64,000 nucleotides of DNA from Sphingobacteriales bacterium (GTDB taxonomy: Bacteria; Bacteroidota; Bacteroidia; Chitinophagales; UBA2359): assembly GCA_016706405.1 (NCBI GenBank), contig JADJJT010000003.1:310001-374000 (forward strand), in the 5' to 3' direction. The notes beneath the pieces were generated by a model. It was given only the letters and a program-made list of their open reading frames with translations, did no database searches and was not told the origin of the DNA. Numbering within the stretch: position 1 is the first letter of the stretch; the number at the start of each line of letters is the position of its first letter. The position numbers were made by a program, and so were the translations under genes. Shown here piece after piece: positions 55,054 to 64,000 of this stretch.

Positions 55054-56610
55054 ATGGAAAAGCAAATCGAAATTCAACCCTGCCTTTTGGTGATACTCGA
55101 TGGATGGGGGCACGGGCCAAACCCGGCACACAGTGCCATTGCCCAGGCCGATACACAATTTATAGACGAATTATATATACACTACCCGCACGCCGAGCTA
55201 ACTACGCATGGAGAAGCTGTTGGTTTACCCGATGGACAAATGGGCAACAGCGAAGTAGGACATTTGAATATTGGCGCTGGACGGATTGTTTATCAAGACT
55301 TAGTGCGCATTAACAAAGCCATCCAAACAGGCGAATTAGCCACAAATGCCATTATCCGGAAAGCTATTTACAACGCCAAACATCAAAAAAAGCCCATCCA
55401 TTTGTTAGGATTAGTGAGCGATGGCGGAGTTCATTCGCACATTGAACATTTAAAAGGAATTATCGCCATATTACAACAGGCAGCGGTGCCAAATTTTTAT
55501 ATTCACGTTTTCACCGATGGGCGCGACACCGACCCTAAAAGCGGATTACAGTTTATCGCCGAAATTGAAAAAGCATTATTGCCAACCTCCGGACGTATTG
55601 CAACGGTTTGTGGTCGCTATTATGCCATGGACCGCGACAAAAGGTGGGAGCGCACAAAAAAAGCTTACGACTTACTGGTAAATGGGTACGGAAACACATT
55701 CACATCGGCAAGCGAAGCCATTGAACACGCCTACCAACAAGGTATTACAGACGAGTTTATACCGCCAAGTATTATAACTAATTCAGATGGCCAGCCTATT
55801 GCCCTCATTGAGCCTAACGATATAGTTTTTTGCTTTAATTTCCGAACTGACAGATGCCGGCAAATAACACAAGTGCTTACCCAACAAGCGTTTCCAGAGT
55901 TAAATATGCAGCCGCAGCCGCTTCAATACATTACCATAACGCGCTACGACGACAATTTTAAAAATGTTGAAGTTGTTTTTATTAAAGATAATTTAACCGA
56001 AACGCTTGGAGAACTAATTTCAAACGCCGGATTAAAGCAAACCCGTATGGCCGAAACCGAAAAATACCCGCATGTAACTTTTTTCTTTTCCGGAGGGCGC
56101 GAAGCCGAATTCCCTAACGAAAATCGCCGATTAATACCCTCGCCCAAAGTAGCTACCTACGATTTACAGCCTCAAATGAGTGCCCCACAACTTACCGAAG
56201 CGCTTTTAGCACTGTTGCCACAAAAACAATCTGACTTTATTTGTTTAAATTTTGCCAATACCGATATGGTTGGGCATACCGGCGTTTTTAGTGCCGCCGT
56301 AATTGCCGCACAAACTGTCAGCGCTTGTATGGCGCAAATTGTACCAGTTGCCTTGGCCAATGGCTACGAATTGATAATAATTGCCGACCACGGCAACGCC
56401 GATGTAATGATAAACGAAGACGGTAGCCCCAACACCGCCCATACTACCAACCCCGTTCCTATTTTTTGGGTTAGCAGCAAGCCCAATATTTCCGGATGGC
56501 GGTTGCGCAACGGCATTTTGGCCGATGTAGCCCCCACCATATTAGCCATTATGGGTTTAAAGCCATCAAACCAAATGACGGGGCACGATTTGCGCGTTTG
56601 GGTTGGCTAA
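55054..56610 (+). CDS. gpmI: 2,3-bisphosphoglycerate-independent phosphoglycerate mutase
   Basis: 518 residues. Metal-binding LVILDGWGHG (about 8-17), catalytic Ser in DGQMGNSEVGHLNIGAGR (about 60-77), HVFTDGRDTDPKSG (about 150-163), and late ICLNFANTDMVGHTG and IIADHGNADVM. It interconverts 3- and 2-phosphoglycerate in glycolysis with two manganese-type ions. Converges with the symporter gene 29 bases away. Confidence 0.96.
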   Translation: MEKQIEIQPCLLVILDGWGHGPNPAHSAIAQADTQFIDELYIHYPHAELTTHGEAVGLPDGQMGNSEVGHLNIGAGRIVYQDLVRINKAIQTGELATNAIIRKAIYNAKHQKKPIHLLGLVSDGGVHSHIEHLKGIIAILQQAAVPNFYIHVFTDGRDTDPKSGLQFIAEIEKALLPTSGRIATVCGRYYAMDRDKRWERTKKAYDLLVNGYGNTFTSASEAIEHAYQQGITDEFIPPSIITNSDGQPIALIEPNDIVFCFNFRTDRCRQITQVLTQQAFPELNMQPQPLQYITITRYDDNFKNVEVVFIKDNLTETLGELISNAGLKQTRMAETEKYPHVTFFFSGGREAEFPNENRRLIPSPKVATYDLQPQMSAPQLTEALLALLPQKQSDFICLNFANTDMVGHTGVFSAAVIAAQTVSACMAQIVPVALANGYELIIIADHGNADVMINEDGSPNTAHTTNPVPIFWVSSKPNISGWRLRNGILADVAPTILAIMGLKPSNQMTGHDLRVWVG

Positions 56611-56639
56611 TTAGCATTAAACACTATTTACTTCCTTGC

Positions 56640-58397
56640 TTACCACCCCGATTTGCGCATAGCCCATCTAAGTATAAACAAACTAATTATGGAGGCAACT
56701 GTCCAAACAAAACCGCTTGTCCACTGCATAAAAATTAGTTTACCCGTTGCAAACAAAGCACTATATACCATTGCTATACCACTTAGCCAACATAAAAAAA
56801 GCCAGGCAATTTGCAAGTTATTATCATTTTTGACGGGCAAATTTAACAAGTCGCGAACTGGCCACCACACCCCTTGGGGCTGCACTTTTTGATAAAAAGA
56901 AATAAGGGTATTGGCATCGGTTGGAGGTGTTAAATAGGTGGCAACTATCCAGGCGAATGTAGTAAAACCAACCGTCATAAAAAAACTCGTAGGGTAAGTT
57001 ATTCCGGATGCTTTGGTTATTGCAAAAATCAAAAAAGGGGTAATTGTAGCTACTATTTCGCTCCATGCGTTGATACGCCAATAATACCATCGCAAAATAA
57101 GCACCAAGCCCAAACCCGCGCCGCATTCCATTATAAACTGCCAAACCCCCGATATGCTATTGATAAACGTAGAGGCAATTAAACCAACAAGCATTAGTAA
57201 TAATGTAACAAATTTAGACACTAATACATAGTGGCGCTCGGCGGTAGCTGTATCCGGATGTTTTGCCGGCGGCGACAAAAATCGCTTGTACAAATCGTTC
57301 ACCAAATAGCTGGCTCCCCAGTTAAGCTGTGTGGCAATAGTGCTCATATAGGCTGCAATAAAAGCTACTAACATTAGGCCGCGCCACCCCGAAGGCAGGT
57401 AGTCGCGCATAGCATAAATATAGCCCATTTTTTTATTGGTCAAATCTGGGTACAGCACAATAGCAGCTAAGCCAACCAAAATCCAAGGCCATGGACGCAG
57501 GCAATAATGGGCAAATTGAAAAAACAAGGTGGCAAAAACGGCATTTTTTTCGTCTTTGGTGCTCATAAAACGCTGGGCTACATAACCGCCGCCGCCCGGC
57601 TCGGCCCCGGGATACCAGCTTGCCCACCATTGTACACCAACAAAAGCCAAAAACGTACCCATACCTATTGCCAACGATTGGCCTGCCGCGCCAGTATTAG
57701 AAAGGCTCGGAAAAAACTGCAACGACCAGTCGGGGAGTTTTTGGGTTAAACCCGTTATGCCGCCAATTTTTTCAGAGCTTACAACAAGAATCGCCAGAAC
57801 AATGCAGCCCAACATGGCAATTATAAACTGAAAAGCATCGGTAACAGCAACACCCATTAATCCGGATATAGAAGAATAGGCCGCTGTAATCAGCATTAAT
57901 CCGGCGGTTATAGCTAAAGCCAGTTGGGGGCTAATACCAAAAAAGCCCTCTAAAATCGAAATCATGGCTACATTTACCCAGCCTATTATCATGGCATTTA
58001 AAAACAAACCCAAATAAACGGCTTTAAAGCCACGCAAAAATTTAGCTTCGGGGCCGCTGTAGCGCAGTTCTATCAGCTCTACCTCGGTAAGCACGCCCGA
58101 CCTCCGCCAAAGGTTGGCAAAAAAGAAGGTAGTAAGCATACCGCTGGCCAGCATGTTCCACCAAAGCCAATTGCCCGACACGCCGTTGTTTGCCACTAAC
58201 TCGGTAACAGCCAAAGGAGTATCGGCGGCAAAAGTGGTGGCCACCATGCTTAATCCGGCAAGATACCAAGGTAAACTTCGGCCTCCTAAAAAGAAGTGAG
58301 AAAGATCTTTGCCCGCAAATTTGGCGTAGCGCAGGCCAATAACCAAAGAAATAACAAAGTACAGGGCAATTAACAACCAATCTAATATGGAAAGCAT
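56640..58397 (-). CDS. sodium:solute symporter family protein
   Basis: 585 residues with about 13 membrane segments. Starts LDWLLIALYFVISLVIGLRY, then HFFLGGRSLPWYLAGLSMVA (about 35-54, the SSS family start), TEVELIELRYSG, and AAYMSTIATQLNWGASYLVN, with a Ser/Thr sodium-site region. Inner membrane. The substrate (sugar, amino acid or other) cannot be told from the sequence. Confidence 0.9.
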   Translation of the reverse strand: MLSILDWLLIALYFVISLVIGLRYAKFAGKDLSHFFLGGRSLPWYLAGLSMVATTFAADTPLAVTELVANNGVSGNWLWWNMLASGMLTTFFFANLWRRSGVLTEVELIELRYSGPEAKFLRGFKAVYLGLFLNAMIIGWVNVAMISILEGFFGISPQLALAITAGLMLITAAYSSISGLMGVAVTDAFQFIIAMLGCIVLAILVVSSEKIGGITGLTQKLPDWSLQFFPSLSNTGAAGQSLAIGMGTFLAFVGVQWWASWYPGAEPGGGGYVAQRFMSTKDEKNAVFATLFFQFAHYCLRPWPWILVGLAAIVLYPDLTNKKMGYIYAMRDYLPSGWRGLMLVAFIAAYMSTIATQLNWGASYLVNDLYKRFLSPPAKHPDTATAERHYVLVSKFVTLLLMLVGLIASTFINSISGVWQFIMECGAGLGLVLILRWYYWRINAWSEIVATITPFLIFAITKASGITYPTSFFMTVGFTTFAWIVATYLTPPTDANTLISFYQKVQPQGVWWPVRDLLNLPVKNDNNLQIAWLFLCWLSGIAMVYSALFATGKLIFMQWTSGFVWTVASIISLFILRWAMRKSGW

Positions 58398-58496
58398 AGG
58401 GGCACTAATTGTAAGGATGTTTGAATAGAACTAACTGTTCGGGGATTTATCTTAATTGTAGGTTTAAGCATAAACAGGTCAGGTTAGAAAGCTATG

Positions 58497-59477
58497 CTAT
58501 CTCGGCACTTCAGTTTGTTGCATTAATAAATTAATCACCTGCGATGCAGTACCTCCTTCCATTTCTTTTTCGGGACTTAGCAAAATACGATGATTCATTA
58601 CCGGGGCAGCCAAATATTGAATATCTTCGGGTTTTACAAAATCGCGGTTGCGAAGGGCTGCCAAGGCCTTGCCTGCATTTAACAAAGCCAAAGATGCCCG
58701 TGGCGATGCCCCTAAAAATATGTCTTTGTGTTTTCGGGTTTGTTGCACAACGCTGGCTATATAGCGCATCAACAGCGGCTCGACGTGTACTTGTTGGACT
58801 AAATTACGGTATTGTAGCAAATTGTCCACAGTCAACACAGGCTGTATCAACGTGTTAAAATGGGTTTGTTTTCCGGCTTGTGCGCCTTGTAATATTTCTA
58901 TTTCTTGGTCTAAATTAGGGTAATTGACCACAATTTTAAATAAAAACCGGTCTAATTGCGCTTCGGGCAAGCGGTAGGTGCCCTCTTGTTCAATGGGGTT
59001 TTGAGTAGCCAATACCATAAACGGCGGAGGAAGTTCATAACGGGTGCCGTCGGCAGTAATTTGCCGCTCTTCCATTACTTCAAACAAAGCCGACTGTGTT
59101 TTAGCGGGAGCACGGTTTATTTCGTCAATTAACACTAAATTGGCAAAAATAGGGCCGCGTTTAAATTCAAAATCCGAGGTTTTAAAATTATAAACCGAGG
59201 TGCCAATTACATCGGCTGGCATAAGGTCGGGGGTGAACTGAATACGCGAAAATTGCGTGTTTACAGTGCGTGCCAACAGTTTTGCGGTTAGTGTTTTAGC
59301 AATACCGGGTACGCCTTCAATTAGTACGTGGCCATTGGCAAACAAGGCAACCAGCAGCAATTCAATAAACTCGTGCTGGCCTACAATGGCTTTGCCAATT
59401 TCGGCTTTAATGGCATTAGCAGCTTCGTGAAGCGGGGTTAAGTTAATTCGATTTTCAAAATGAGTAGCACCGTCCAT
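58497..59477 (-). CDS. MoxR-family AAA+ ATPase
   Basis: 326 residues. Walker A LIEGVPGIAKTLTAKLLA (about 53-70), Walker B LVLIDEINRAPAKTQSALFE (about 115-134), sensor 1 VLATQNPIEQEGTYRLPEAQ, and the C-terminal lid with SPRASLALLNAGKALA. MoxR ATPases act as chaperones with vWA/DUF58 proteins, as found at 36328. Confidence 0.93.
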   Translation of the reverse strand: MDGATHFENRINLTPLHEAANAIKAEIGKAIVGQHEFIELLLVALFANGHVLIEGVPGIAKTLTAKLLARTVNTQFSRIQFTPDLMPADVIGTSVYNFKTSDFEFKRGPIFANLVLIDEINRAPAKTQSALFEVMEERQITADGTRYELPPPFMVLATQNPIEQEGTYRLPEAQLDRFLFKIVVNYPNLDQEIEILQGAQAGKQTHFNTLIQPVLTVDNLLQYRNLVQQVHVEPLLMRYIASVVQQTRKHKDIFLGASPRASLALLNAGKALAALRNRDFVKPEDIQYLAAPVMNHRILLSPEKEMEGGTASQVINLLMQQTEVPR

Positions 59478-59695
59478 AAAAACAAAGTAAATAAAAAATA
59501 GCTAATTAAATAAATGGCCCATTCTTTTAATCCGGACAATTAATTAACTTATCAATAAACCAAACATAATACGTTTTGTAAATAAAATCGGCCTCAAACA
59601 TAGGGCTTTTTTTGTAATAATTTCATCGAAAATGAATTTAAGTATAAAACAGGTAGCAAGTTAAGCACATTTTTTGCTATCTTTAATAGCTAAAA

Positions 59696-59726
59696 TTGCA
59701 TACAAGCGTAGTTTACTGTACTTTTG
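59696..59726 (+). promoter_or_regulatory. promoter of the formate dehydrogenase genes (TTG-N20-TACTTTTG)
   Basis: A -33 TTG (59696-59698) and -7 TACTTTTG (59719-59726) with a 20-base spacer, 37 bases before the start. This is the most complete Bacteroidota promoter in the window. Confidence 0.65.
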
Positions 59727-59763
59727 TTGCGTTAAACCAATTTAGCCAACTAATTTTCCTAAA

Positions 59764-61416
59764 ATGTCTAAAAATTTAAGCGAACTATCGGGCAGAAAAG
59801 GCCTAACCGATAACCTTTTTGAGAAACTTGGCACCATGGCCAAAGGCAGTGGCTCGCCCGATGTAGCCGAGCTTGAAAAATTAGCCGATAACTTTTTAAT
59901 TGGCAAAGCCAACGTATATGGCAGCGCCACTTTTTACGATTTTACCCGCCCACAAAATAAAGGCAAAAAAATATATGTATGCAATGGCTCGGCCTGCCTA
60001 ACTGCCGGCACTCAACCTGCCGTAAAACAAGTACTGCAACAACATTTTACCGATGCCGAAATTGGCGAAATGTGCTGCTTGGGGCGTTGCCATCAAAACC
60101 ACGCTTTTCACTACAACGGCCACAATTATTCAGGAAATGCCATCAATGAAATTCAGCAAATTAAAAGCCAGTCCTCAGAAAAATTAGATTCCTATCATGT
60201 TCAGCATTATGGCACACGTATTTTAACCAAGCCATTTATAGGCATAAACGATTACTACCAAACCCTTAAAAAAGCGCTGCATAAACCCGCCGAACAGTTG
60301 CTTAACGAAGTTAAAACTGCCAACGTAAGAGGGCGCGGTGGTGCAGGTTTCCCGATGGGCTTTAAAATGGAAGCCTGTAAAAATGCTCCCGGAGCAACTA
60401 AATTTGTAGTATGCAATGCCGATGAAGGCGACCCCGGCGCATACAGCGACCGTTATTTATTAGAACAACAACCTCATAGCGTTTTGCTGGGCATGTTGTT
60501 AAGTGGTTACATGATTGGCGCAAACTGGGGCGTAGTATATATCCGAGCCGAATATCCGGAAGCCATTGAAGCCATTGAAAATGCTCTCGTTGAATTATAT
60601 GAAGTTGGGTTATGCGGAGAAAATATTTTACAATCGGAATTTTCATTCGATTTTAAACTTATAAAAGCCCAAGGCGCTTATATTTGCGGCGAAGAAACCG
60701 CACTGCTATCTTCCATTGAAGGGCAACGCCCCGAAGTTAGAGTGCGCCCCCCCTACCCTGCTCAGCAAGGCCTATTTAACAAGCCTACAATAGTAAACAA
60801 CGTCGAAACGCTGGCTTGTGTGCCCTATATAATTGAACATGGTGGCCAAGCGTTTGCCAAAATTGGCACCGAAAAATCAAAGGGCACCAAATTAGTTTGT
60901 TTAGATGGTCATTTTAATCGCCCTGGCCTGTACGAGGTTGATATGGGTACACCTTTAACTACAGTTGTAAACGAATTAGGGGGCGGATTTAAACATGCCA
61001 TCAAAGCCATGCATATAGGCGGACCTTTGGGAGGTTTGGTACCGGTTCATAAAATTCCGGATTTAAGCATAGACTTTGAAAGTTTTCAACAAGTCGGATT
61101 TTTGTTAGGCCACGCTTCAATAGTATGTATTCCTGAAGATTACCCTTTAATTCAATACCTCGAACATTTATTTGAGTTTACCGCCCACGAAAGTTGCGGC
61201 AAATGCTTTCCTTGCCGAATAGGCTCGGTTCGCGGTGCCGAACTACTAAACAAAGCACAACATGATGCGAATTACAAAATTGATAAATTGCTGTTTACCG
61301 ACCTAGTTGACACCATGCAAAATGCCTCGTTATGTGCTTTGGGTGGTGGTTTACCATTGCCTATAAAAAACGCAATGCAATATTTTAAAGACGAATTAGC
61401 CGAATTTTTTGAATAA
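59764..61416 (+). CDS. NAD-linked formate dehydrogenase beta subunit (fused NuoE-NuoF type)
   Basis: 550 residues. Residues 1-150: NuoE-like thioredoxin-fold [2Fe-2S] domain with Cys in YVCNGSACLTAG and EMCCLGRCHQNH. Residues 160-550: NuoF-like, with the FMN/NADH sites VRGRGGAGFPMGFKMEA and VVCNADEGDPGAYSDRYLLE, GAYICGEETALLSSIEG, and the [4Fe-4S] motif HESCGKCFPCRIGS plus a later Cys in SLCALGGG. It passes electrons from the molybdenum subunit to NAD+. Starts right after a TTG-N20-TACTTTTG promoter and precedes the catalytic subunit by 103 bases. Confidence 0.88.
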   Translation: MSKNLSELSGRKGLTDNLFEKLGTMAKGSGSPDVAELEKLADNFLIGKANVYGSATFYDFTRPQNKGKKIYVCNGSACLTAGTQPAVKQVLQQHFTDAEIGEMCCLGRCHQNHAFHYNGHNYSGNAINEIQQIKSQSSEKLDSYHVQHYGTRILTKPFIGINDYYQTLKKALHKPAEQLLNEVKTANVRGRGGAGFPMGFKMEACKNAPGATKFVVCNADEGDPGAYSDRYLLEQQPHSVLLGMLLSGYMIGANWGVVYIRAEYPEAIEAIENALVELYEVGLCGENILQSEFSFDFKLIKAQGAYICGEETALLSSIEGQRPEVRVRPPYPAQQGLFNKPTIVNNVETLACVPYIIEHGGQAFAKIGTEKSKGTKLVCLDGHFNRPGLYEVDMGTPLTTVVNELGGGFKHAIKAMHIGGPLGGLVPVHKIPDLSIDFESFQQVGFLLGHASIVCIPEDYPLIQYLEHLFEFTAHESCGKCFPCRIGSVRGAELLNKAQHDANYKIDKLLFTDLVDTMQNASLCALGGGLPLPIKNAMQYFKDELAEFFE

Positions 61417-61519
61417 TTAAAATTTCAAACTGATACGTATTTTATAAGTGCAAAATATAAAAGTCAAACTCAACTTGGCAAATTTACTCACTACAAATTA
61501 ATCCCTTGTTTAAAAAAAC

Positions 61520-64000
61520 ATGAAACACATTTTACGCGATAAAACCAACGACAACATACAAACCAACACCAAAAGCCAAGAAACAGCCACTAAAAACGCT
61601 TATATTGATGGTCGGTTGTTTCCAATCTACGAGGGCGAAACTATTCTATCTTTTGTGCGCCGCAATTTGGGCAACGAATTAGTGCCCACCCTTTGCGATG
61701 CACCTAATCTTGAGCCATTTGGTGCTTGCCGGGTGTGTAGTGTTGAAGTGGCACTGACTGCAAATGGCCCCGTTAAAACCCAGGCCTCATGCCATACACC
61801 TGTTATACCAGGCTCGTACATATATACATCTAGCGACAGCGTGTTAAAATTGCGCAAAAATATAATTGAATTGGTTTTAACCGACCATCCGCTCGATTGC
61901 CTTACCTGCGAAGTAAATAATAATTGCGAATTACAAAGCGTAGCCGCCAAAGTGGGCATCCGCGATGTTAGGTATCCGGAAGGAAAGAATCATTTAGACC
62001 GCAAAAAAGACCTCTCGCACCCCTACATGACCTCTGACATGAGCAAATGTATCAGTTGCTATCGATGTGTACGCGCCTGCGACGAAGTGCAAGGGCAATT
62101 TGTTTTAAGCATGGCCGGGCGCGGTTTCGATAACCGCATCATCAAAGGCTCGGACGTGTCGTTTTTTGAAAGCGATTGCGTTAGCTGTGGTGCGTGCGCA
62201 CAAGCTTGCCCAACTTCGGCCATTAGCGATGTTTTTGAAAGCAAATCGGTAGTGGGTGTACAAAAAACCCGCACCGTTTGTACTTATTGCGGAGTAGGCT
62301 GCAATTTAGAGGTAGCAACAATAAACAACAAAGTTAAAAGCATACAAGCCCCTTATGATGCACCTGTAAACAGCGGCCACACTTGCTTAAAAGGCCGATT
62401 CGCTTTCTCGTTTTACAATCATCCGGAAAGGCTGCGCACGCCTTATATCCGGAAAAATGGTGTTTTAGAACCCGCTTCGTGGGACGAAGCCTTAGATTTT
62501 ATTGCCTTCAAATTAAAAGAAATTATTGCCAATCATGGTGCTGATGCTATTGGCTTTATCTCATCGGCACGTGGCACTAACGAAGAAAATTACCTCATGC
62601 AAAAATTGGCAAGGGCGGTAATTGGCACTAACAATATTGACTGTTGTGCGCGGGTATGCCACTCGCCCACTGCTATGGGTATGCAACGAACTTATGGAAC
62701 TGGGGCGGCCACAAACTCAATAATTGACCTTCAATACACCAATTGTATTATGGTTGTTGGTGCCAACCCCACCGATGCCCACCCCGTTACCGGTGCCAAA
62801 ATGAAACAGTTTGCCATGAAAGGTAATACTACCATTGTGATTGACCCACGCCGCACCGAGCTTGCCAAATATGCCACTTACCATTTGCAACTTAAACCCG
62901 GCACCAATGTGGCGCTGCTAAATATGTTGCTTTATTATATTGTTGCCGAAGGCTTAGAAGATGAAAACTTTATAAAAAACCGAACCGTTGGCTATGAAGA
63001 AATGAAAAATCAAATTTTAACCTTAGATATTAACGAATTAGCCAATATTACTGGAGTTGACAAAGATTTAGTTCGCGAGGCCGCTATTGCCTACGCCACC
63101 GCCCCCAATGCAATGAGTTTTCATGGGTTAGGCGTTACCGAGCACTCGCAAGGTACTTTTACTGTAATGCAAATTGCCGACCTTGCCATGATAACTGGCA
63201 ATATTGGTCGCCGAGGAGTGGGTGTAAACCCCTTGCGAGGACAAAATAACGTACAGGGCGCTGCCGATATGGGCTGCCAACCGCATCAAGGAGCGGGCTA
63301 TTTAGATGCTTATAATCCGGAAATAAATAAAAAATACGAATTGCATTATGGCACAAAAGTGCCGTTAGGCAAAGGTTTAAAAATTCCGGAAATGTTTATG
63401 GCATCTATCATGGGCAAATTAAAAGGCATGTGGTTAATGGGCGAAGATATTGCTCAAACCGACCCCAACACCTGCCACGTAATTAATGCCCTTGAGCAAT
63501 TAGACTTGTTAGTAATTCAGGAAATTTTTATGACCGAAACCTGTAAATGGGCTACGGTTGTATTGCCAGCAACCTCGTTTCTTGAAAAATCGGGGACGTT
63601 TACCAATGGCGAACGCCGAATCCAACGGGTGCAAGCCGTAGTTGACCCATTACCTGGCACAAAACCAGACGGCCAAATAATTGTAGAGGTAATGCGCCGA
63701 ATGGGATTTGACCAACCCGATTACAACCCCGAAATGGTATTGGAAGAAGTGTCGAGAATAGTGCCATTTTTTGCAGGTGTTACCTGGGAACGTTTGGGTA
63801 ATGCAGGGCTTCAATGGCCTGTTAAACCCGATGGCACTGAAACCGAAGTGCTCCACACCGAAGAATTTAAATTGGGCAAAGGTGTTTTTCATTACCAGCA
63901 TTGGCGCGAAAGCGAAGAACTACAACATTTTGCCGACGACTACCCCTTTATTATTACCACTAACCGGGAATTAGAACATTATAACGCCGGAACCATGACA
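61520..64000 (+). CDS. formate dehydrogenase alpha subunit, molybdopterin type (3' end outside window)
   Basis: 827 codons seen, open at the edge. N-terminal [2Fe-2S] ferredoxin (LCDAPNLEPFGACRVCSVEV), His-Cys cluster (DHPLDCLTCEVNNNCELQ), two [4Fe-4S] motifs (CISCYRCVRACDE, CVSCGACAQACPTSA), then the molybdopterin domain cluster CTYCGVGCNLEV and the active-site ARVCHSPTAMG. The Mo ligand is encoded by TGC (Cys), not a selenocysteine UGA. It oxidises formate to CO2, reducing NAD+ through the adjacent fused subunit. Cytosolic (no TAT signal seen). The ORF is continuous from 61520. Confidence 0.92.
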   Translation, partial: MKHILRDKTNDNIQTNTKSQETATKNAYIDGRLFPIYEGETILSFVRRNLGNELVPTLCDAPNLEPFGACRVCSVEVALTANGPVKTQASCHTPVIPGSYIYTSSDSVLKLRKNIIELVLTDHPLDCLTCEVNNNCELQSVAAKVGIRDVRYPEGKNHLDRKKDLSHPYMTSDMSKCISCYRCVRACDEVQGQFVLSMAGRGFDNRIIKGSDVSFFESDCVSCGACAQACPTSAISDVFESKSVVGVQKTRTVCTYCGVGCNLEVATINNKVKSIQAPYDAPVNSGHTCLKGRFAFSFYNHPERLRTPYIRKNGVLEPASWDEALDFIAFKLKEIIANHGADAIGFISSARGTNEENYLMQKLARAVIGTNNIDCCARVCHSPTAMGMQRTYGTGAATNSIIDLQYTNCIMVVGANPTDAHPVTGAKMKQFAMKGNTTIVIDPRRTELAKYATYHLQLKPGTNVALLNMLLYYIVAEGLEDENFIKNRTVGYEEMKNQILTLDINELANITGVDKDLVREAAIAYATAPNAMSFHGLGVTEHSQGTFTVMQIADLAMITGNIGRRGVGVNPLRGQNNVQGAADMGCQPHQGAGYLDAYNPEINKKYELHYGTKVPLGKGLKIPEMFMASIMGKLKGMWLMGEDIAQTDPNTCHVINALEQLDLLVIQEIFMTETCKWATVVLPATSFLEKSGTFTNGERRIQRVQAVVDPLPGTKPDGQIIVEVMRRMGFDQPDYNPEMVLEEVSRIVPFFAGVTWERLGNAGLQWPVKPDGTETEVLHTEEFKLGKGVFHYQHWRESEELQHFADDYPFIITTNRELEHYNAGTMT

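Larger units (their letters stand above)
1..64000. repeat. dispersed palindrome TCCGGA (often ATCCGGAT), about 95 copies
   Basis: By hand count about 95 TCCGGA sites, from 771 to 63377, in coding and intergenic DNA. The expected number at about 39 percent GC is roughly 8-10. Example sites: 7411, 7450, 12360, 12411, 12423, 14040, 14060, 15962, 15984. Flanking bases are mostly A/T. Confidence 0.75.

Noticed and set aside
1..64000. CRISPR array or insertion sequence
   Set aside because: No regularly spaced direct repeats, transposase or terminal inverted repeats found by reading. TCCGGA sites are irregularly spaced and too short.

Overview
The window is chromosomal DNA from a member of the Bacteroidota. 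Evidence: many TAnnTTTG (-7) promoter boxes and few Shine-Dalgarno sites; type IX secretion (T9SS) cargo with C-terminal sorting domains; a T9SS plug protein; an Mpl-type peptidoglycan ligase; a bamD-rpoZ pair; and Bacteroidota-restricted families (DUF6340, DUF4846, DUF4783). By eye the GC content is about 38-40 percent. T9SS/gliding-type proteins and the absence of gut-Bacteroides polysaccharide loci suggest an environmental lineage (Saprospiria, Chitinophagia or Sphingobacteriia-like). That placement is inference.

Layout. 1-3134 (minus): a conflict-system-like pair, a SIR2-like/TIR-like protein overlapping a membrane-anchored nSTAND-type NTPase that runs off the left edge. 3.6-9.4 kb: SlyD, an RRM protein, a secreted repeat protein, an outer-membrane barrel, an LVIVD lipoprotein and a stand-alone ThsB-like TIR protein. 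9.7-19 kb: envelope and housekeeping genes (lpxD, cutA, ftsX, a PPP-family phosphatase, an MbnP-like T9SS cargo, mpl, a DnaQ-like exonuclease, a GT2, lepB). 19.1-21.4 kb: a PorE-like TPR/PD40/SPOR gene broken by two frameshifts. 21.8-38.5 kb: a GT4, lipoproteins, tRNA-Ser(TGA), prmC, the T9SS plug protein, yqgE, adenine deaminase, fbp, an OsmC protein, a MoaC-MoaB fusion, an M1 peptidase, a DUF58 protein and tatD. 38.7-53 kb: hypotheticals, a UbiB-like kinase, tRNA-Ser(CGA), DUF922-like and DUF3298-like proteins, rpoZ-bamD, a 984-residue PKD/CHU_C adhesin-like protein and a membrane glycosyltransferase. 53-64 kb: kbl, a frameshifted DUF4783 gene, gpmI, a sodium:solute symporter, a MoxR ATPase, and a NAD-linked formate dehydrogenase (fused NuoE/NuoF subunit plus the molybdopterin catalytic subunit, which runs off the right edge).

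How genes fit together. The MoaC-MoaB fusion makes the molybdenum cofactor that the formate dehydrogenase at the right edge needs. MoxR (58.5 kb) and DUF58 (36.3 kb) belong to families that normally work together but are 21 kb apart here. The plug protein, the PorE-like protein, signal peptidase I and BamD serve export of the T9SS cargo encoded at 4.8, 13.0 and 48.2 kb.

Two signals stand out. First, the palindrome TCCGGA is scattered through the whole window (about 95 copies by hand count, roughly ten times expectation), in coding and intergenic DNA and in all reading frames, and pairs of it form the stems of at least two terminator-like hairpins. Second, the SIR2/TIR plus nSTAND pair has apparently degenerate catalytic positions. 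Three single-base frameshifts in two genes suggest either local gene decay or a draft-quality assembly.
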